The translations under genes were made by a program, and so were the position numbers. Shown here piece after piece: positions 15,279-23,497 of a stretch of DNA of 64,000 nucleotides. The notes under the pieces are model-generated. The model saw only the letters and a list, made by a program, of their open reading frames with translations, made no database searches and had not been told where the DNA came from. This stretch comes from Helicobacter fennelliae (GTDB lineage: Bacteria; Campylobacterota; Campylobacteria; Campylobacterales; Helicobacteraceae): contig NZ_UGIB01000001.1 of NCBI RefSeq assembly GCF_900451005.1, positions 682,001 through 746,000 on the forward strand, in the 5' to 3' direction. Every line of letters begins with the position of its first letter. The stretch's first letter is position 1.

Positions 15279-18200
15279 GAGAGTCGCTCGCTTTTTGCTA
15301 CTCTATAAAATCTCTTGATGCGATCATCAATAGGAGCTAAGAATCTATAAAAAATAGGCACGATAAGCAAACTCAAAAACATCGACACAATAAGCCCGCC
15401 GATCATACAAATTCCGATAGCTGACTTCATCGCTGAACCTTGCCCTGTGGCTATGGCTAAAGGAAGCATTCCAAACACCATAGCAATGGTTGTCATCAAA
15501 ATAGGGCGCAATCGTAGCTCCCCAGCAAGTAAAATCGCCTCTGATATACTAAACCCTTCTTCACGTTTTTCATTTGCCACATCAATAAGCAAGGTCGCGT
15601 TTTTGCCGACCATTCCTATCAATAATATCAGCCCCATAAGCGAGAACATACTAAGTGGCTGCCCTGCTAGCCCAAGCCCAAAAAACGCCCCAGAGAAGCT
15701 TAGAGGCATGGTTACCATAATGATGATTGGCTCAAGGATTGACTCATACAATGCCGCTAAGATTAAATATATCAGCACAAATGCCGTTGCCACTGCGATT
15801 CCGAAGGCTTCTTGCGTTTCTGTGAGGTTATCAGCCTCTCCGGAGAATGTATATCCTGCACCCTCGACAAGCCATTGTGATTTGTTTTCTTCGATTGTGC
15901 GCAGAATCTGATCAAGTGCCATACCGCCTGATTTGTCAGGATTTGCATAAATCGTAACGCTTCGTTGTCTGTTGTAGCGGTTGATGGTTGATGGGGTTTG
16001 TGTTTGCTCGATTTCAATAAGCCCGTCAATAAACATCATATCGCCATTTTTGTTTTTGATTTGGATTTTTTTGATGTCATCAACAGAGATTCTTTTGTCA
16101 TCAGGCACGCGGAGTGTGATTTTGTATTCTTTGCCGACTTCTTTGTAGTAGGCGACTTGTGTCTCACCAGAAAATGCAGCACTAATGGCATTTCCTATAT
16201 CTTGCGCGGTAATTCCGTATTGATTAGCGTTTTGGCGCAAAATATTTAAGCGGTATTCAGGCTGCATATCAGATACAGAAGTGTGATAATCCGTAACCTT
16301 GCCTTTTAGTGTGCCCTCAAGCAAAAAATGCTTTAAGTTTGCCATGCTTTCATCGACAAGCTCTTGTTGTGGTGAGTAGATATAGACTTGAAGTGCTGAA
16401 TTATCCCCACCACCAATGAGTGGCACTTCAGCAGGAATGATGACTAAGCCTTTAGATTCTGGAATAGCATAAAGCTTTTTTGTCATTTCTTTCATCCATT
16501 CAAACTGCCCGATATTGCGATCCTTTCTTTCTTTGAGCTTTACATAGATTTTGGATTTATTTGTGTTTTGGGTTTTGCCATAGGCAACTTGCATGGAAAC
16601 ATAATCCACGCTAGGATCTGCTTTGATCGCACTTTGCAAGACTTCGGTTTTTTTACGCATTTCATAAATGCTAATTCCGGGCTGTGTTTGCACCCAAAAA
16701 TACGCTTGAGAGCGATCCTCTTGAAGCATAAATTCCATTCCGATTCTGCCAAGCACAAAAACGGAGCCGATAAATACGCCAAATACAAGAATCGAGACGA
16801 TTATTTTTTGATTGAGCACGACAGTGAGCGTTTTTGCATACGCAGTTTGTAGCTTTTGAAAAAACGGCTCACTCCAATGGTAGAATCTTGATTGCTTAGG
16901 ATTGACAATAAGTGAGCTCACCATAGGAATAACCGTCATCACCACGATATATGAAACGCCAATCGCAAGAGCAACTGTAATCCCAAAACTTTGAAAAAAT
17001 TTACCAATGATTCCTGTCATATTTCCCACAGGAATAAACACAGACAATAGCATCGCAGAAATCGCAAAAATCGCAAACGCAATCTCACGCACGCCTTCAT
17101 ACGCTGCTTCTCGCTTGCCAAGCCCAGCTTCAAGCTTTTTATGGATATTTTCTATCACGACAATCGCATCATCGATGATAATCCCAATCGAAAGCGTAAT
17201 CGCCATCATCGTAAGCATATTGAGCGTATAGCCCATCATCTGCACGAGCGCAAAAGTCCCTAGCACAGAAATCGGAATCGAAATCGCTGAGACAAGCGTA
17301 ATGGTTACATTGCGTAAAAACACAAACACAATCGACACAGCCAAGATTCCGCCTAGAATCAAGTCAAACTCAATATCATGCAAGGATTCTCGGATATAAT
17401 CAGTCGTATCCAAAAATGTACGCACATTATATCCCGGGCTTACAGCTTTGATCGTTGGCAGAGCTTCATACACGCCATCAGCGATAGTTATATCATTTGC
17501 TCCGGCGATTTTTTGCACCTCAAAAATCACACCCGGCTCATTATCAAAAGACGCAAAGGTTTTGTATTCTTCAAGTCCATCTTCAATCACAGCAATATCG
17601 CCTAAGCGGATATTTGAAGTGAGCTGAATATCAGCGGTATCTTTGAGGCTCTTTGAGTTTGCGTCAGTGGTTATCCAAAAAACCTGCGTGCTATTGACGA
17701 TTCTACCGCCATCAATCTCGGTATTTTCCTGTCCTAGCATATTTGAGATTTGGTTATATGTGATGCCATATTTATTCATCAAAGTCGGATCGGGATAGAT
17801 TCTGATTTGTCGCTCTCGATAGCCATTAAGCTGGACATTTCCTACGCCTGAGATTTTTTGTAAAAGTGGCTTGACAATGTTTTCTGAATGCTTCATAAGC
17901 TCAGATTCTGGAATCGTATCGCTACTTAAGAAAAGCGAAATAATAGCCTGTCCGTTTGTATCAAACTTATCGATAGAGGGTTTGTAGATATTTGGATCAG
18001 TAAATGTTACACCAGAGACTTTATTGATGACATCGCTTACAGCCTGATCCATTGGCTTTTCAAGCTGAAACTGCACGATGACAAGGCTGACATTACGCAC
18101 ACTCATTGAGGTTACATTTTTTAGCCCATCAATTCCTAGCACCTTTTCTTCGATTTTGTCAGTCACTTTACTTTCAATAGTAAGCGGGCTTGCTCCCGGA

Positions 18201-18346
18201 TAAGTTGTGCTAACAAGAATGATTGGAAAGTCAATGTTTGGAAACAATGCGGTGGGAAGTTTTTTGAGTCCTAGAACCCCAAAAAAGATGATCCCCAAAG
18301 AAAACATAAGGGTTGTTATGGGGCGATTAATTGCAAATTTATACAT
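15275..18346 (-). CDS. hefC: RND multidrug efflux transporter, HefC-like
   Basis: A 1023-residue inner-membrane pump of the AcrB/HAE1 family, of normal length, exchanging protons for hydrophobic drugs or bile salts. The start KFAINRPITTLMFSLGIIFFG is TM1; two large periplasmic loops alternate with TM bundles. The proton-relay pair is seen in TM4 as SIGIIIDDAIVVIEN, and the second half contains the TM8-12 bundle (ILAALYESILEPIIIM, MGLILLIGMVGKNATLLID). H. pylori has the same gene order HefA (TolC), HefB (adaptor), HefC. The gene starts 20 bases after hefB and overlaps the next outer-membrane gene by 4 bases. Confidence 0.93.
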   Translation of the reverse strand: MYKFAINRPITTLMFSLGIIFFGVLGLKKLPTALFPNIDFPIILVSTTYPGASPLTIESKVTDKIEEKVLGIDGLKNVTSMSVRNVSLVIVQFQLEKPMDQAVSDVINKVSGVTFTDPNIYKPSIDKFDTNGQAIISLFLSSDTIPESELMKHSENIVKPLLQKISGVGNVQLNGYRERQIRIYPDPTLMNKYGITYNQISNMLGQENTEIDGGRIVNSTQVFWITTDANSKSLKDTADIQLTSNIRLGDIAVIEDGLEEYKTFASFDNEPGVIFEVQKIAGANDITIADGVYEALPTIKAVSPGYNVRTFLDTTDYIRESLHDIEFDLILGGILAVSIVFVFLRNVTITLVSAISIPISVLGTFALVQMMGYTLNMLTMMAITLSIGIIIDDAIVVIENIHKKLEAGLGKREAAYEGVREIAFAIFAISAMLLSVFIPVGNMTGIIGKFFQSFGITVALAIGVSYIVVMTVIPMVSSLIVNPKQSRFYHWSEPFFQKLQTAYAKTLTVVLNQKIIVSILVFGVFIGSVFVLGRIGMEFMLQEDRSQAYFWVQTQPGISIYEMRKKTEVLQSAIKADPSVDYVSMQVAYGKTQNTNKSKIYVKLKERKDRNIGQFEWMKEMTKKLYAIPESKGLVIIPAEVPLIGGGDNSALQVYIYSPQQELVDESMANLKHFLLEGTLKGKVTDYHTSVSDMQPEYRLNILRQNANQYGITAQDIGNAISAAFSGETQVAYYKEVGKEYKITLRVPDDKRISVDDIKKIQIKNKNGDMMFIDGLIEIEQTQTPSTINRYNRQRSVTIYANPDKSGGMALDQILRTIEENKSQWLVEGAGYTFSGEADNLTETQEAFGIAVATAFVLIYLILAALYESILEPIIIMVTMPLSFSGAFFGLGLAGQPLSMFSLMGLILLIGMVGKNATLLIDVANEKREEGFSISEAILLAGELRLRPILMTTIAMVFGMLPLAIATGQGSAMKSAIGICMIGGLIVSMFLSLLIVPIFYRFLAPIDDRIKRFYRVAKSERLS

Positions 18347-18366
18347 TTTTTATCCTTAAGAGAATC

Positions 18367-19071
18367 CTATTTTGTTTTGATGTAGCCATCGCCAAATAAT
18401 CCGGGCTTCAAAGAGCTTTCAACGGCGGCTTCTGCGGTTACTTTTCTTGTGCTTTCATCAATGGTTGGATAGATTTTGGTGATTGTGGCTGTTTTTTTGG
18501 TGCCTGCTCCATCAATGGAGAATTCATACAAATTGCCCACTTGGACTTTGCTAAGATATTTAGAATCAAATTGTAAAACGATTTTTTTATTCTCACTCAC
18601 AAGTCGAAACAATGTCGTATTATTGGCATTCACACCATCTCCTAGCTCGACTTTTTTCTCGGCAATGACTCCATTAAATGGCGCGCGCAAAATCGTTTTG
18701 TCAAGTAACGATTGATAATAATTATAATCAGCCTCTAGCTTTTTGTAGTTTGAGTGGTATTGATCAAGTGTGTTTTTATCGACGACATCACCACTTTTAT
18801 TGTATCGCTCATATTGTTTTTTGGCGAAGAGATATTGCTCTTTGATCGCCTGAAACTGCGCTTCTTTGTCTTTATTGTAAATCACAAGTAATTGATCGCC
18901 TTTTTTGACTACGCTATCAACATCAACAAAGATTTTATCAATGATCCCAGTAGAATCTATCGCGAGGCTAGAATCCTGCACCGCTTTGATATTAAAAATC
19001 GCATAAACATCATCGCTCCACGCGATCTCTACCATACCCAAAGTCAAAAGTCCTATTAAAAATTTTTTCAT
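18367..19071 (-). CDS. hefB: Periplasmic adaptor (membrane-fusion) protein, HefB-like
   Basis: A 234-residue protein with signal peptide MKKFLIGLLTLGMVEIAWS. It is short for the family, as HefB is. Lipoyl half-motifs are visible as GIIDKIFVDVDSVVKKGDQLL and ILRAPFNGVIAEKKVELGDGV, with a short helical hairpin between them (KEAQFQAIKEQYLFAKKQYE). A beta-barrel part follows (VQVGNLYEFSIDG). It bridges the RND pump and the TolC-like channel. It lies between hefA (10 bases) and hefC (20 bases). Confidence 0.9.
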   Translation of the reverse strand: MKKFLIGLLTLGMVEIAWSDDVYAIFNIKAVQDSSLAIDSTGIIDKIFVDVDSVVKKGDQLLVIYNKDKEAQFQAIKEQYLFAKKQYERYNKSGDVVDKNTLDQYHSNYKKLEADYNYYQSLLDKTILRAPFNGVIAEKKVELGDGVNANNTTLFRLVSENKKIVLQFDSKYLSKVQVGNLYEFSIDGAGTKKTATITKIYPTIDESTRKVTAEAAVESSLKPGLFGDGYIKTK

Positions 19072-19081
19072 CGTGTCTCCT

Positions 19082-20518
19082 TTATTGTTTTATGTAGTCT
19101 TGGATTTGCTGACCGCTATAAAAAATATAATTTGCTTTTTGTAATTCATAATTATTCAAGCTTTGATTATATGTTGCTTCAGCGTCATACCTTGTGCTTA
19201 ATGCTCGCAAATAATCCGTGAAATTGACAAGCTGATTTGTGTATTTTTTGTGGATATTTTCAAATGAAATAACCGCGGATTTCAAGCTTGCTTCTGCGGA
19301 TTGGATTTGGCTTTGTGCGACTTCAAGCCGTTTGCGATAGAGGGCTTCATCTTTTGTTTTTTCTGATTGTTTATAGGCGAGTTGCTTTTCTTGCGCGAGT
19401 TGATTGATTTTCATATATTGTTTTTGAAGGCTTAAGCCTATATCATCAAATATCTTCAATGTCGCTGTTACGCTTATGACATTTGTATGTGTTGGAAACA
19501 TAATCGCATAAAATCCGCCACCGCTTGCGTAGCCGGGCTTTTGGATCTGATATGTGTAAGTATCAGAAAGTGTTATTGTCGGATAATAATTATATTGTTT
19601 GTTTTGATAAGAGAGAGATTTTACCTGTTCTTTGAGTGCGACTATATCTTGTCTTTCTATGTCAGTTTTTATTGCTGGGGTCAAAAGCTCTTCGCGTGTA
19701 AGCCCGTCAAATTCTAAATTTGTAAGGTATTTGAGCATAAGGATATTTTCCTCTACGCTTAGCTTCATATCAGCGATTTGATATTGGGAATTTGCAGCTT
19801 GGGATTTGAGTGATTCAAGATCATCGATTGTAGAAAGTCCGGCATTATAGAGTTTTTCAACGCGCTTTAAATCCGATAGCACTTCTTCGTATTTGCGCTT
19901 GAGCGATAAAAGCTGTGAAAGATTGTTAAAAAAACTATAATACTGCTGAATCACTTGAAGATAAATCTGCTGTTTTGTGTATTCTGCGTCTGCTATTGAG
20001 GAGCGGTGCGTGGCTTGTCGCTCTTTGATGAGATTGAGCGTGCTAAATCCACTAAACAAATCAAGCGAAAATTTTGCATTTGCAGCTTGCGCTTGATAAT
20101 TTCCATGCTGTCCAAAAGACATAATATCCACACCCGGCGTCATTGATATGCCATTTAACGCTTTGTAATTGTATTGATACGAATAATCCACATCAAATCG
20201 TGGCAAAAAGCTTGCTTTTGCGACAAATACATTTTTCTTATTGGCTTGGACTTCAAGCATTTTTGCTTGCAAAGAATAATTGTTTTGCGCAGCATTGAGT
20301 AATTCTTTTAAACCAACTTTATTTTTTGAATCTTTTGTAAGCTCTTCAATTTGAGAAATGAGATCTTGTGATGTCTCTTGAAGGTCAAATTGTGAGGGAG
20401 TTTGGGTATTTTGTATTGTATTTTGTGGATTATCTCGTAGTGGCTCCTCTCGTGATAGCGCATAAAGCGAATGTAACGTTGCAAGCCCTATGACAAGCCA
20501 AATAGTAAAAAACCTCAT
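19082..20518 (-). CDS. hefA: TolC-family outer-membrane efflux channel, HefA-like
   Basis: A 478-residue protein with signal peptide MRFFTIWLVIGLATLHSLYALS. It has the two TolC repeats with long amphipathic helices (LLNAAQNNYSLQAKMLEVQA near residue 67 and the C-terminal LKSAVISFENIHKKYTNQLV). It forms the outer-membrane exit duct of the tripartite pump. The second repeat ends in YDAEATYNQSLNNYELQKANY, which is typical. It is the first gene of hefABC; direct repeats and a -10-like box lie upstream (20531-20617). Confidence 0.92.
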   Translation of the reverse strand: MRFFTIWLVIGLATLHSLYALSREEPLRDNPQNTIQNTQTPSQFDLQETSQDLISQIEELTKDSKNKVGLKELLNAAQNNYSLQAKMLEVQANKKNVFVAKASFLPRFDVDYSYQYNYKALNGISMTPGVDIMSFGQHGNYQAQAANAKFSLDLFSGFSTLNLIKERQATHRSSIADAEYTKQQIYLQVIQQYYSFFNNLSQLLSLKRKYEEVLSDLKRVEKLYNAGLSTIDDLESLKSQAANSQYQIADMKLSVEENILMLKYLTNLEFDGLTREELLTPAIKTDIERQDIVALKEQVKSLSYQNKQYNYYPTITLSDTYTYQIQKPGYASGGGFYAIMFPTHTNVISVTATLKIFDDIGLSLQKQYMKINQLAQEKQLAYKQSEKTKDEALYRKRLEVAQSQIQSAEASLKSAVISFENIHKKYTNQLVNFTDYLRALSTRYDAEATYNQSLNNYELQKANYIFYSGQQIQDYIKQ

Positions 20519-20530
20519 AAAATCTCCTAC

Positions 20531-20617
20531 ATTGCGATAAATTGTGTATTGCGATAAATTGCGACAAAAAGTAAAACTAAAAAGACCTTATTTGTCAATT
20601 TATAAGGCAGAATTGTA
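20531..20617 (-). promoter_or_regulatory. Upstream region of hefABC with repeated ATTGCGATAAATTG and an inverted repeat
   Basis: ATTGCGATAAATTG occurs exactly at 20531-20544 and 20548-20561, 17 bases apart, with a partial third copy (ATTGCGACA) at 20558. CCTTAT and ATAAGG (20586-20591, 20602-20607) form an inverted repeat. On the minus strand TACAAT at 20617-20612 is a good -10 candidate, which would put the repeats between the transcription start and the hefA ATG. This is a likely site for a regulator, perhaps the adjacent response regulator; binding is not shown. Confidence 0.45.
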
Positions 20618-20691
20618 GCATAAAAAGTAAATAAATTGTATATACAACTATGTTTTTTAGATTCTGGAATGTAATTTCCATAGAATCCAAA

Positions 20692-20729
20692 CTCCTGCAA
20701 AATCGCTTAAAAGCTAGGATTTAGATTCT
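20692..20729 (-). repeat. Dispersed 38-bp repeat, copy 1
   Basis: This matches 53768-53805 with three mismatches over 38 bases; the core AAAATCGCTTAAAAGCTA is identical. Both copies cover or touch the 3' end of a minus-strand gene (histidine kinase here, dapD there) and include one AGATTCT. On the minus strand GCTTTTAAGCGATTTT could act as a weak terminator. Confidence 0.7.
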
Positions 20730-21966
20730 AATTTTTAAAAATCATAGAAAAATAATGTTTCCCGTCTTTATATTCATACTCAAGGCAAAAATGATGCAGA
20801 TTCAAAATGTCATTGACAATTGGCAGTCCAAGCCCATGTCCGGGCATTGTTTCGTGATTAGCATCGCGGACAAATGGCTCAAGATAAAACGAAAATGCGC
20901 GATTAAGCGGTGGAGATTCTGAAATGACGCAGATTCTGTGTTGCGCGATTGTGATTGTAATAGAATCTGCTTGATTGTATTTGAGCGCGTTGTCTATGAG
21001 GTTTTTAAACGCAATGCTAAGAAGCCTCAAATCACCTTGAATCGAGAAATTATCCTTAAAGTCAAGCAGAATCTTATCTTGAGATTTATCAAAGGATTCA
21101 AGGGCTTTGAGTGCGAGTGTTTCAGCGGAGAAAGTTTGGAGATTAAGCTTTGTTTTGTCGCTACTTAGCCTTCCGTATTCTAAGAGATTATCAATGAGTT
21201 GCTGCAAATCATTTACAAAGTCCAAAAATTTTGATGCTGAAGGGTTGCCGTTTTGTTTTTCTACCTCGACAAAAAGCTTCATTTTTGCAAGCGGGGTTTT
21301 GAGCTCATGCCCGATACTACGCAACAAAAGCTGCTTTGTCAAAAGCACATTTGAGACTTTTTGGCTCATTGCGTTAAATGATTGTGCCAAATCGCCAATC
21401 TCATCATCGCGCTTGATATGCAGATAAATAGCTTGATTGGCGTGCTGTGAAAAGTTTTTGATAGCATTTTGGATCTGCCTAAGCGGATACAAGAGTCGCA
21501 AAACAATCAGCCCTAGCGCAATAATCACAGAGATAAAAAATCCTAGAAAAAACCATAATTGCCCCCTTCCGATAAAGCCATATTCAATCGGTCGTTGCGC
21601 GATGATTGAGTATGTTTTGTGCGTGATTTGAAATCCAATGGAATCTTGGGTATTAAAAATCAATATATGAGGCGCGTTTTGGGAGTTTTCGTTGTTTTCA
21701 TACAGAATCTCATAGCCTTTTGGAAGGGCTGAAATGCGCTCAAACCCAAATTGATCGATTGCAAATTTCACAGAGACAAAATGATTAATGATGATATTTG
21801 GCGTAATCGTGCGGACAAGATAGATGATTTCGGATTTGGAGTGGATAATCTCATTTTTACGCATGATTTTATCGACTTGATACGAAAAAAAAGTCGCAAA
21901 ACAGATCGCCAAACAAAATAAAAAAACAACCTTTGCTTGCAGGCTTTTAAAAGGCATTAGAGACAA
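20728..21966 (-). CDS. Sensor histidine kinase
   Basis: A 412-residue inner-membrane kinase. Two membrane helices (about residues 11-28 and 137-159) flank a ~110-residue periplasmic sensor. A HAMP segment follows (LRLLYPLRQIQNAIKNF to DEIGDLAQSFNAM). The H-box is LLRSIGHELKTPLAKMK with His220 as the probable phosphorylation site. The ATPase part has the N-box FKNLIDNALKYN and the G-box HGLGLPIVNDI; the D-box is weak (VISESPPL replaces the usual VxDxGxG). It overlaps the response regulator by 10 bases and is followed, on the same strand, by hefABC after 209 bases. The signal sensed is unknown. Confidence 0.88.
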   Translation of the reverse strand: MSLMPFKSLQAKVVFLFCLAICFATFFSYQVDKIMRKNEIIHSKSEIIYLVRTITPNIIINHFVSVKFAIDQFGFERISALPKGYEILYENNENSQNAPHILIFNTQDSIGFQITHKTYSIIAQRPIEYGFIGRGQLWFFLGFFISVIIALGLIVLRLLYPLRQIQNAIKNFSQHANQAIYLHIKRDDEIGDLAQSFNAMSQKVSNVLLTKQLLLRSIGHELKTPLAKMKLFVEVEKQNGNPSASKFLDFVNDLQQLIDNLLEYGRLSSDKTKLNLQTFSAETLALKALESFDKSQDKILLDFKDNFSIQGDLRLLSIAFKNLIDNALKYNQADSITITIAQHRICVISESPPLNRAFSFYLEPFVRDANHETMPGHGLGLPIVNDILNLHHFCLEYEYKDGKHYFSMIFKN

Positions 21967-22625
21967 AATTTATATCCTATGCCCCAGACAGATTGCAAAA
22001 ACTTCGGCTCTTTGGCGTTATCATTAAGCTTTATGCGGAGATTATGCATATGTGTATCAATACTTCGCAGTGAGCTATCATCATGAATGGCTGAAATTGT
22101 GTTTGCGATCGCTTCTCGCGAAATCGGGTGGAGGCGGTTTTCTATCAAAAGCGCGAGTATATCAAACTCTGCATTTGTCAAATCCACAAGTGCATTATCA
22201 AGATACACTTCTCGTTTTTGGGTATTGATGACAAGATTATCAAAAGTTGTTTCTTTGGGCTTGAGTCTGCGTAGCATTGCCTCAAGCCTTGCGATAAGCT
22301 CAACAGGCTCATACGGCTTTGCAAGGTAATCATCAGCACCTTTGTCAAAGCCTTGGATTTTGTTGTAAATATCACCACGCGCGCTTGAGATGATGATAGG
22401 GATTTTAGTGAGTTGTCGGATTTTTTTGCAAAGCTCTAAGCCGTCCATTTCAGGTAATCCAAGATCAAGGATAATCAAATCAATGCGATTTTTTTGATCT
22501 TTGAGAATCTCAAGTGCTTGAGTCGGTGAATGCGTGGTTACAACCTCAAATTTCGCTTGCTCAAGATATACTTTGATGAGTCCTTGCATTTCCAAATCAT
22601 CTTCGATTAAAAGTAGCTTTACCAT
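21957..22625 (-). CDS. OmpR-family response regulator
   Basis: A 222-residue regulator. The receiver domain has the acidic pair in LLIEDD, phospho-acceptor Asp54 in LIILDLGLPEMDG, and the conserved Lys in DYLAKPYEP. A winged-helix DNA-binding domain follows (FDNLVINTQKREVYLDNALVDLTNAEFDIL and SIDTHMHNLRIKL) ending GIGYKF. It partners the kinase it overlaps. The position just upstream of hefABC suggests, but does not prove, that the pump is a target. It resembles Helicobacter ArsR-class regulators, without enough to name it. Confidence 0.9.
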   Translation of the reverse strand: MVKLLLIEDDLEMQGLIKVYLEQAKFEVVTTHSPTQALEILKDQKNRIDLIILDLGLPEMDGLELCKKIRQLTKIPIIISSARGDIYNKIQGFDKGADDYLAKPYEPVELIARLEAMLRRLKPKETTFDNLVINTQKREVYLDNALVDLTNAEFDILALLIENRLHPISREAIANTISAIHDDSSLRSIDTHMHNLRIKLNDNAKEPKFLQSVWGIGYKFCL

Positions 22626-22666
22626 TGCTTATCCTTTTGGTAGAGTTTGATAGATTGTAAGTGAGT

Positions 22667-22672
22667 ATTGTA
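22667..22672 (-). promoter_or_regulatory. Putative -10 box of the two-component operon
   Basis: On the minus strand GCTACAATACT gives TACAAT, about 42 bases before the regulator ATG. The same GCTACAAT form precedes hefA, ccdA and recA in this window. Confidence 0.45.
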
Positions 22673-22712
22673 GCTTATTTTATGCGTTTAGTTGCCATAG
22701 ATTCTGATTTGC

Positions 22713-23453
22713 TTATAAGCAATGAAGCAATCGCCTAAGTTTGCGCCATAATCGAAAGCACTCGCGCGTTATTTTAAACACAGAAAAAGGCTGTTTGATA
22801 CGCCCAGAAATTGTGGATTCTAGCTCTGCTGGTGCGATGAGATAGGGCTTATAGAGGATATTTCCAACCTTATGTATAAAAAAACAATCCATATAATCAT
22901 CAACAGGCATACAGAAGCTATGGAGTTTGGCGATAAATTTTTTGGCAGCATTTGGCGTGAGATAATAGCCTTGTGTTCCTGCGATTTGATCGGTTGTTTT
23001 GAAAAAATGTTGCGTCTTGGTGGTGGATTCTGCGAGTTTGGATTCTGCGGATTTTGTCTTTATTGGTTCTATTTTGACATCAAAAAGCCCCATAAGCCGC
23101 ACATACTCAAAGCCACTTTGATCTATTTCTTGCAAGCCTTGCATAAAAAATGACTCTAATTTCACATCATCTTCAAGCACTATGATTGGGGCATTGAGCT
23201 CAATACATTTCTCCCACAAACTATAATGCGACCCAAAGCACCCAAGCTCACTTATGCTTAGCTCTCTTCCCCAATAGATTCTATTCCATAGTGGCTTGAT
23301 TTTGGAGTTTAGCGCAGGGTATGCATTTGTCCGAAAATCTATCGCATCAAAAAAATGCACCTGACATATACCTCTATCTAAATGCGTGCATTGCTCCTGC
23401 ATAAATGCCCTTCTTGGCGAGTTTTGAAGTGAGATGATAAAAATATGAAACAT
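22713..23453 (-). CDS. Glycosyltransferase family 25 (lipooligosaccharide type)
   Basis: A 246-residue enzyme of the family that adds galactose (or a related sugar) to lipooligosaccharide. Clear blocks are IISLQNSPRRAFM, GELSISELGCFGSHYSLWEKC (here GRELSISELGCFGSH), the DxD-like VLEDDV, and GTQGYYLTPNAAKKF with MPVDDYMD. The Lys/Arg-rich C-terminus ECFRLWRKLRRLL may touch the membrane. It lies alone between the two-component operon and thrC, on the same strand. A stretch near residues 128-145 (KTKSAESKLAESTTKTQ) contains AGAATC-derived Glu-Ser repeats, probably a variable loop. Confidence 0.88.
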   Translation of the reverse strand: MFHIFIISLQNSPRRAFMQEQCTHLDRGICQVHFFDAIDFRTNAYPALNSKIKPLWNRIYWGRELSISELGCFGSHYSLWEKCIELNAPIIVLEDDVKLESFFMQGLQEIDQSGFEYVRLMGLFDVKIEPIKTKSAESKLAESTTKTQHFFKTTDQIAGTQGYYLTPNAAKKFIAKLHSFCMPVDDYMDCFFIHKVGNILYKPYLIAPAELESTISGRIKQPFSVFKITRECFRLWRKLRRLLHCL

Positions 23454-23497
23454 TGTTTAGCCTTTTTGGATTCTAGCTTATATTTTTTGTATTGCTT

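Noticed and set aside
15275-20518. cmeABC instead of hefABC
   Set aside because: The order outer-membrane channel, adaptor, pump, and the short adaptor of 234 residues, fit hefABC; CmeABC starts with a longer adaptor.
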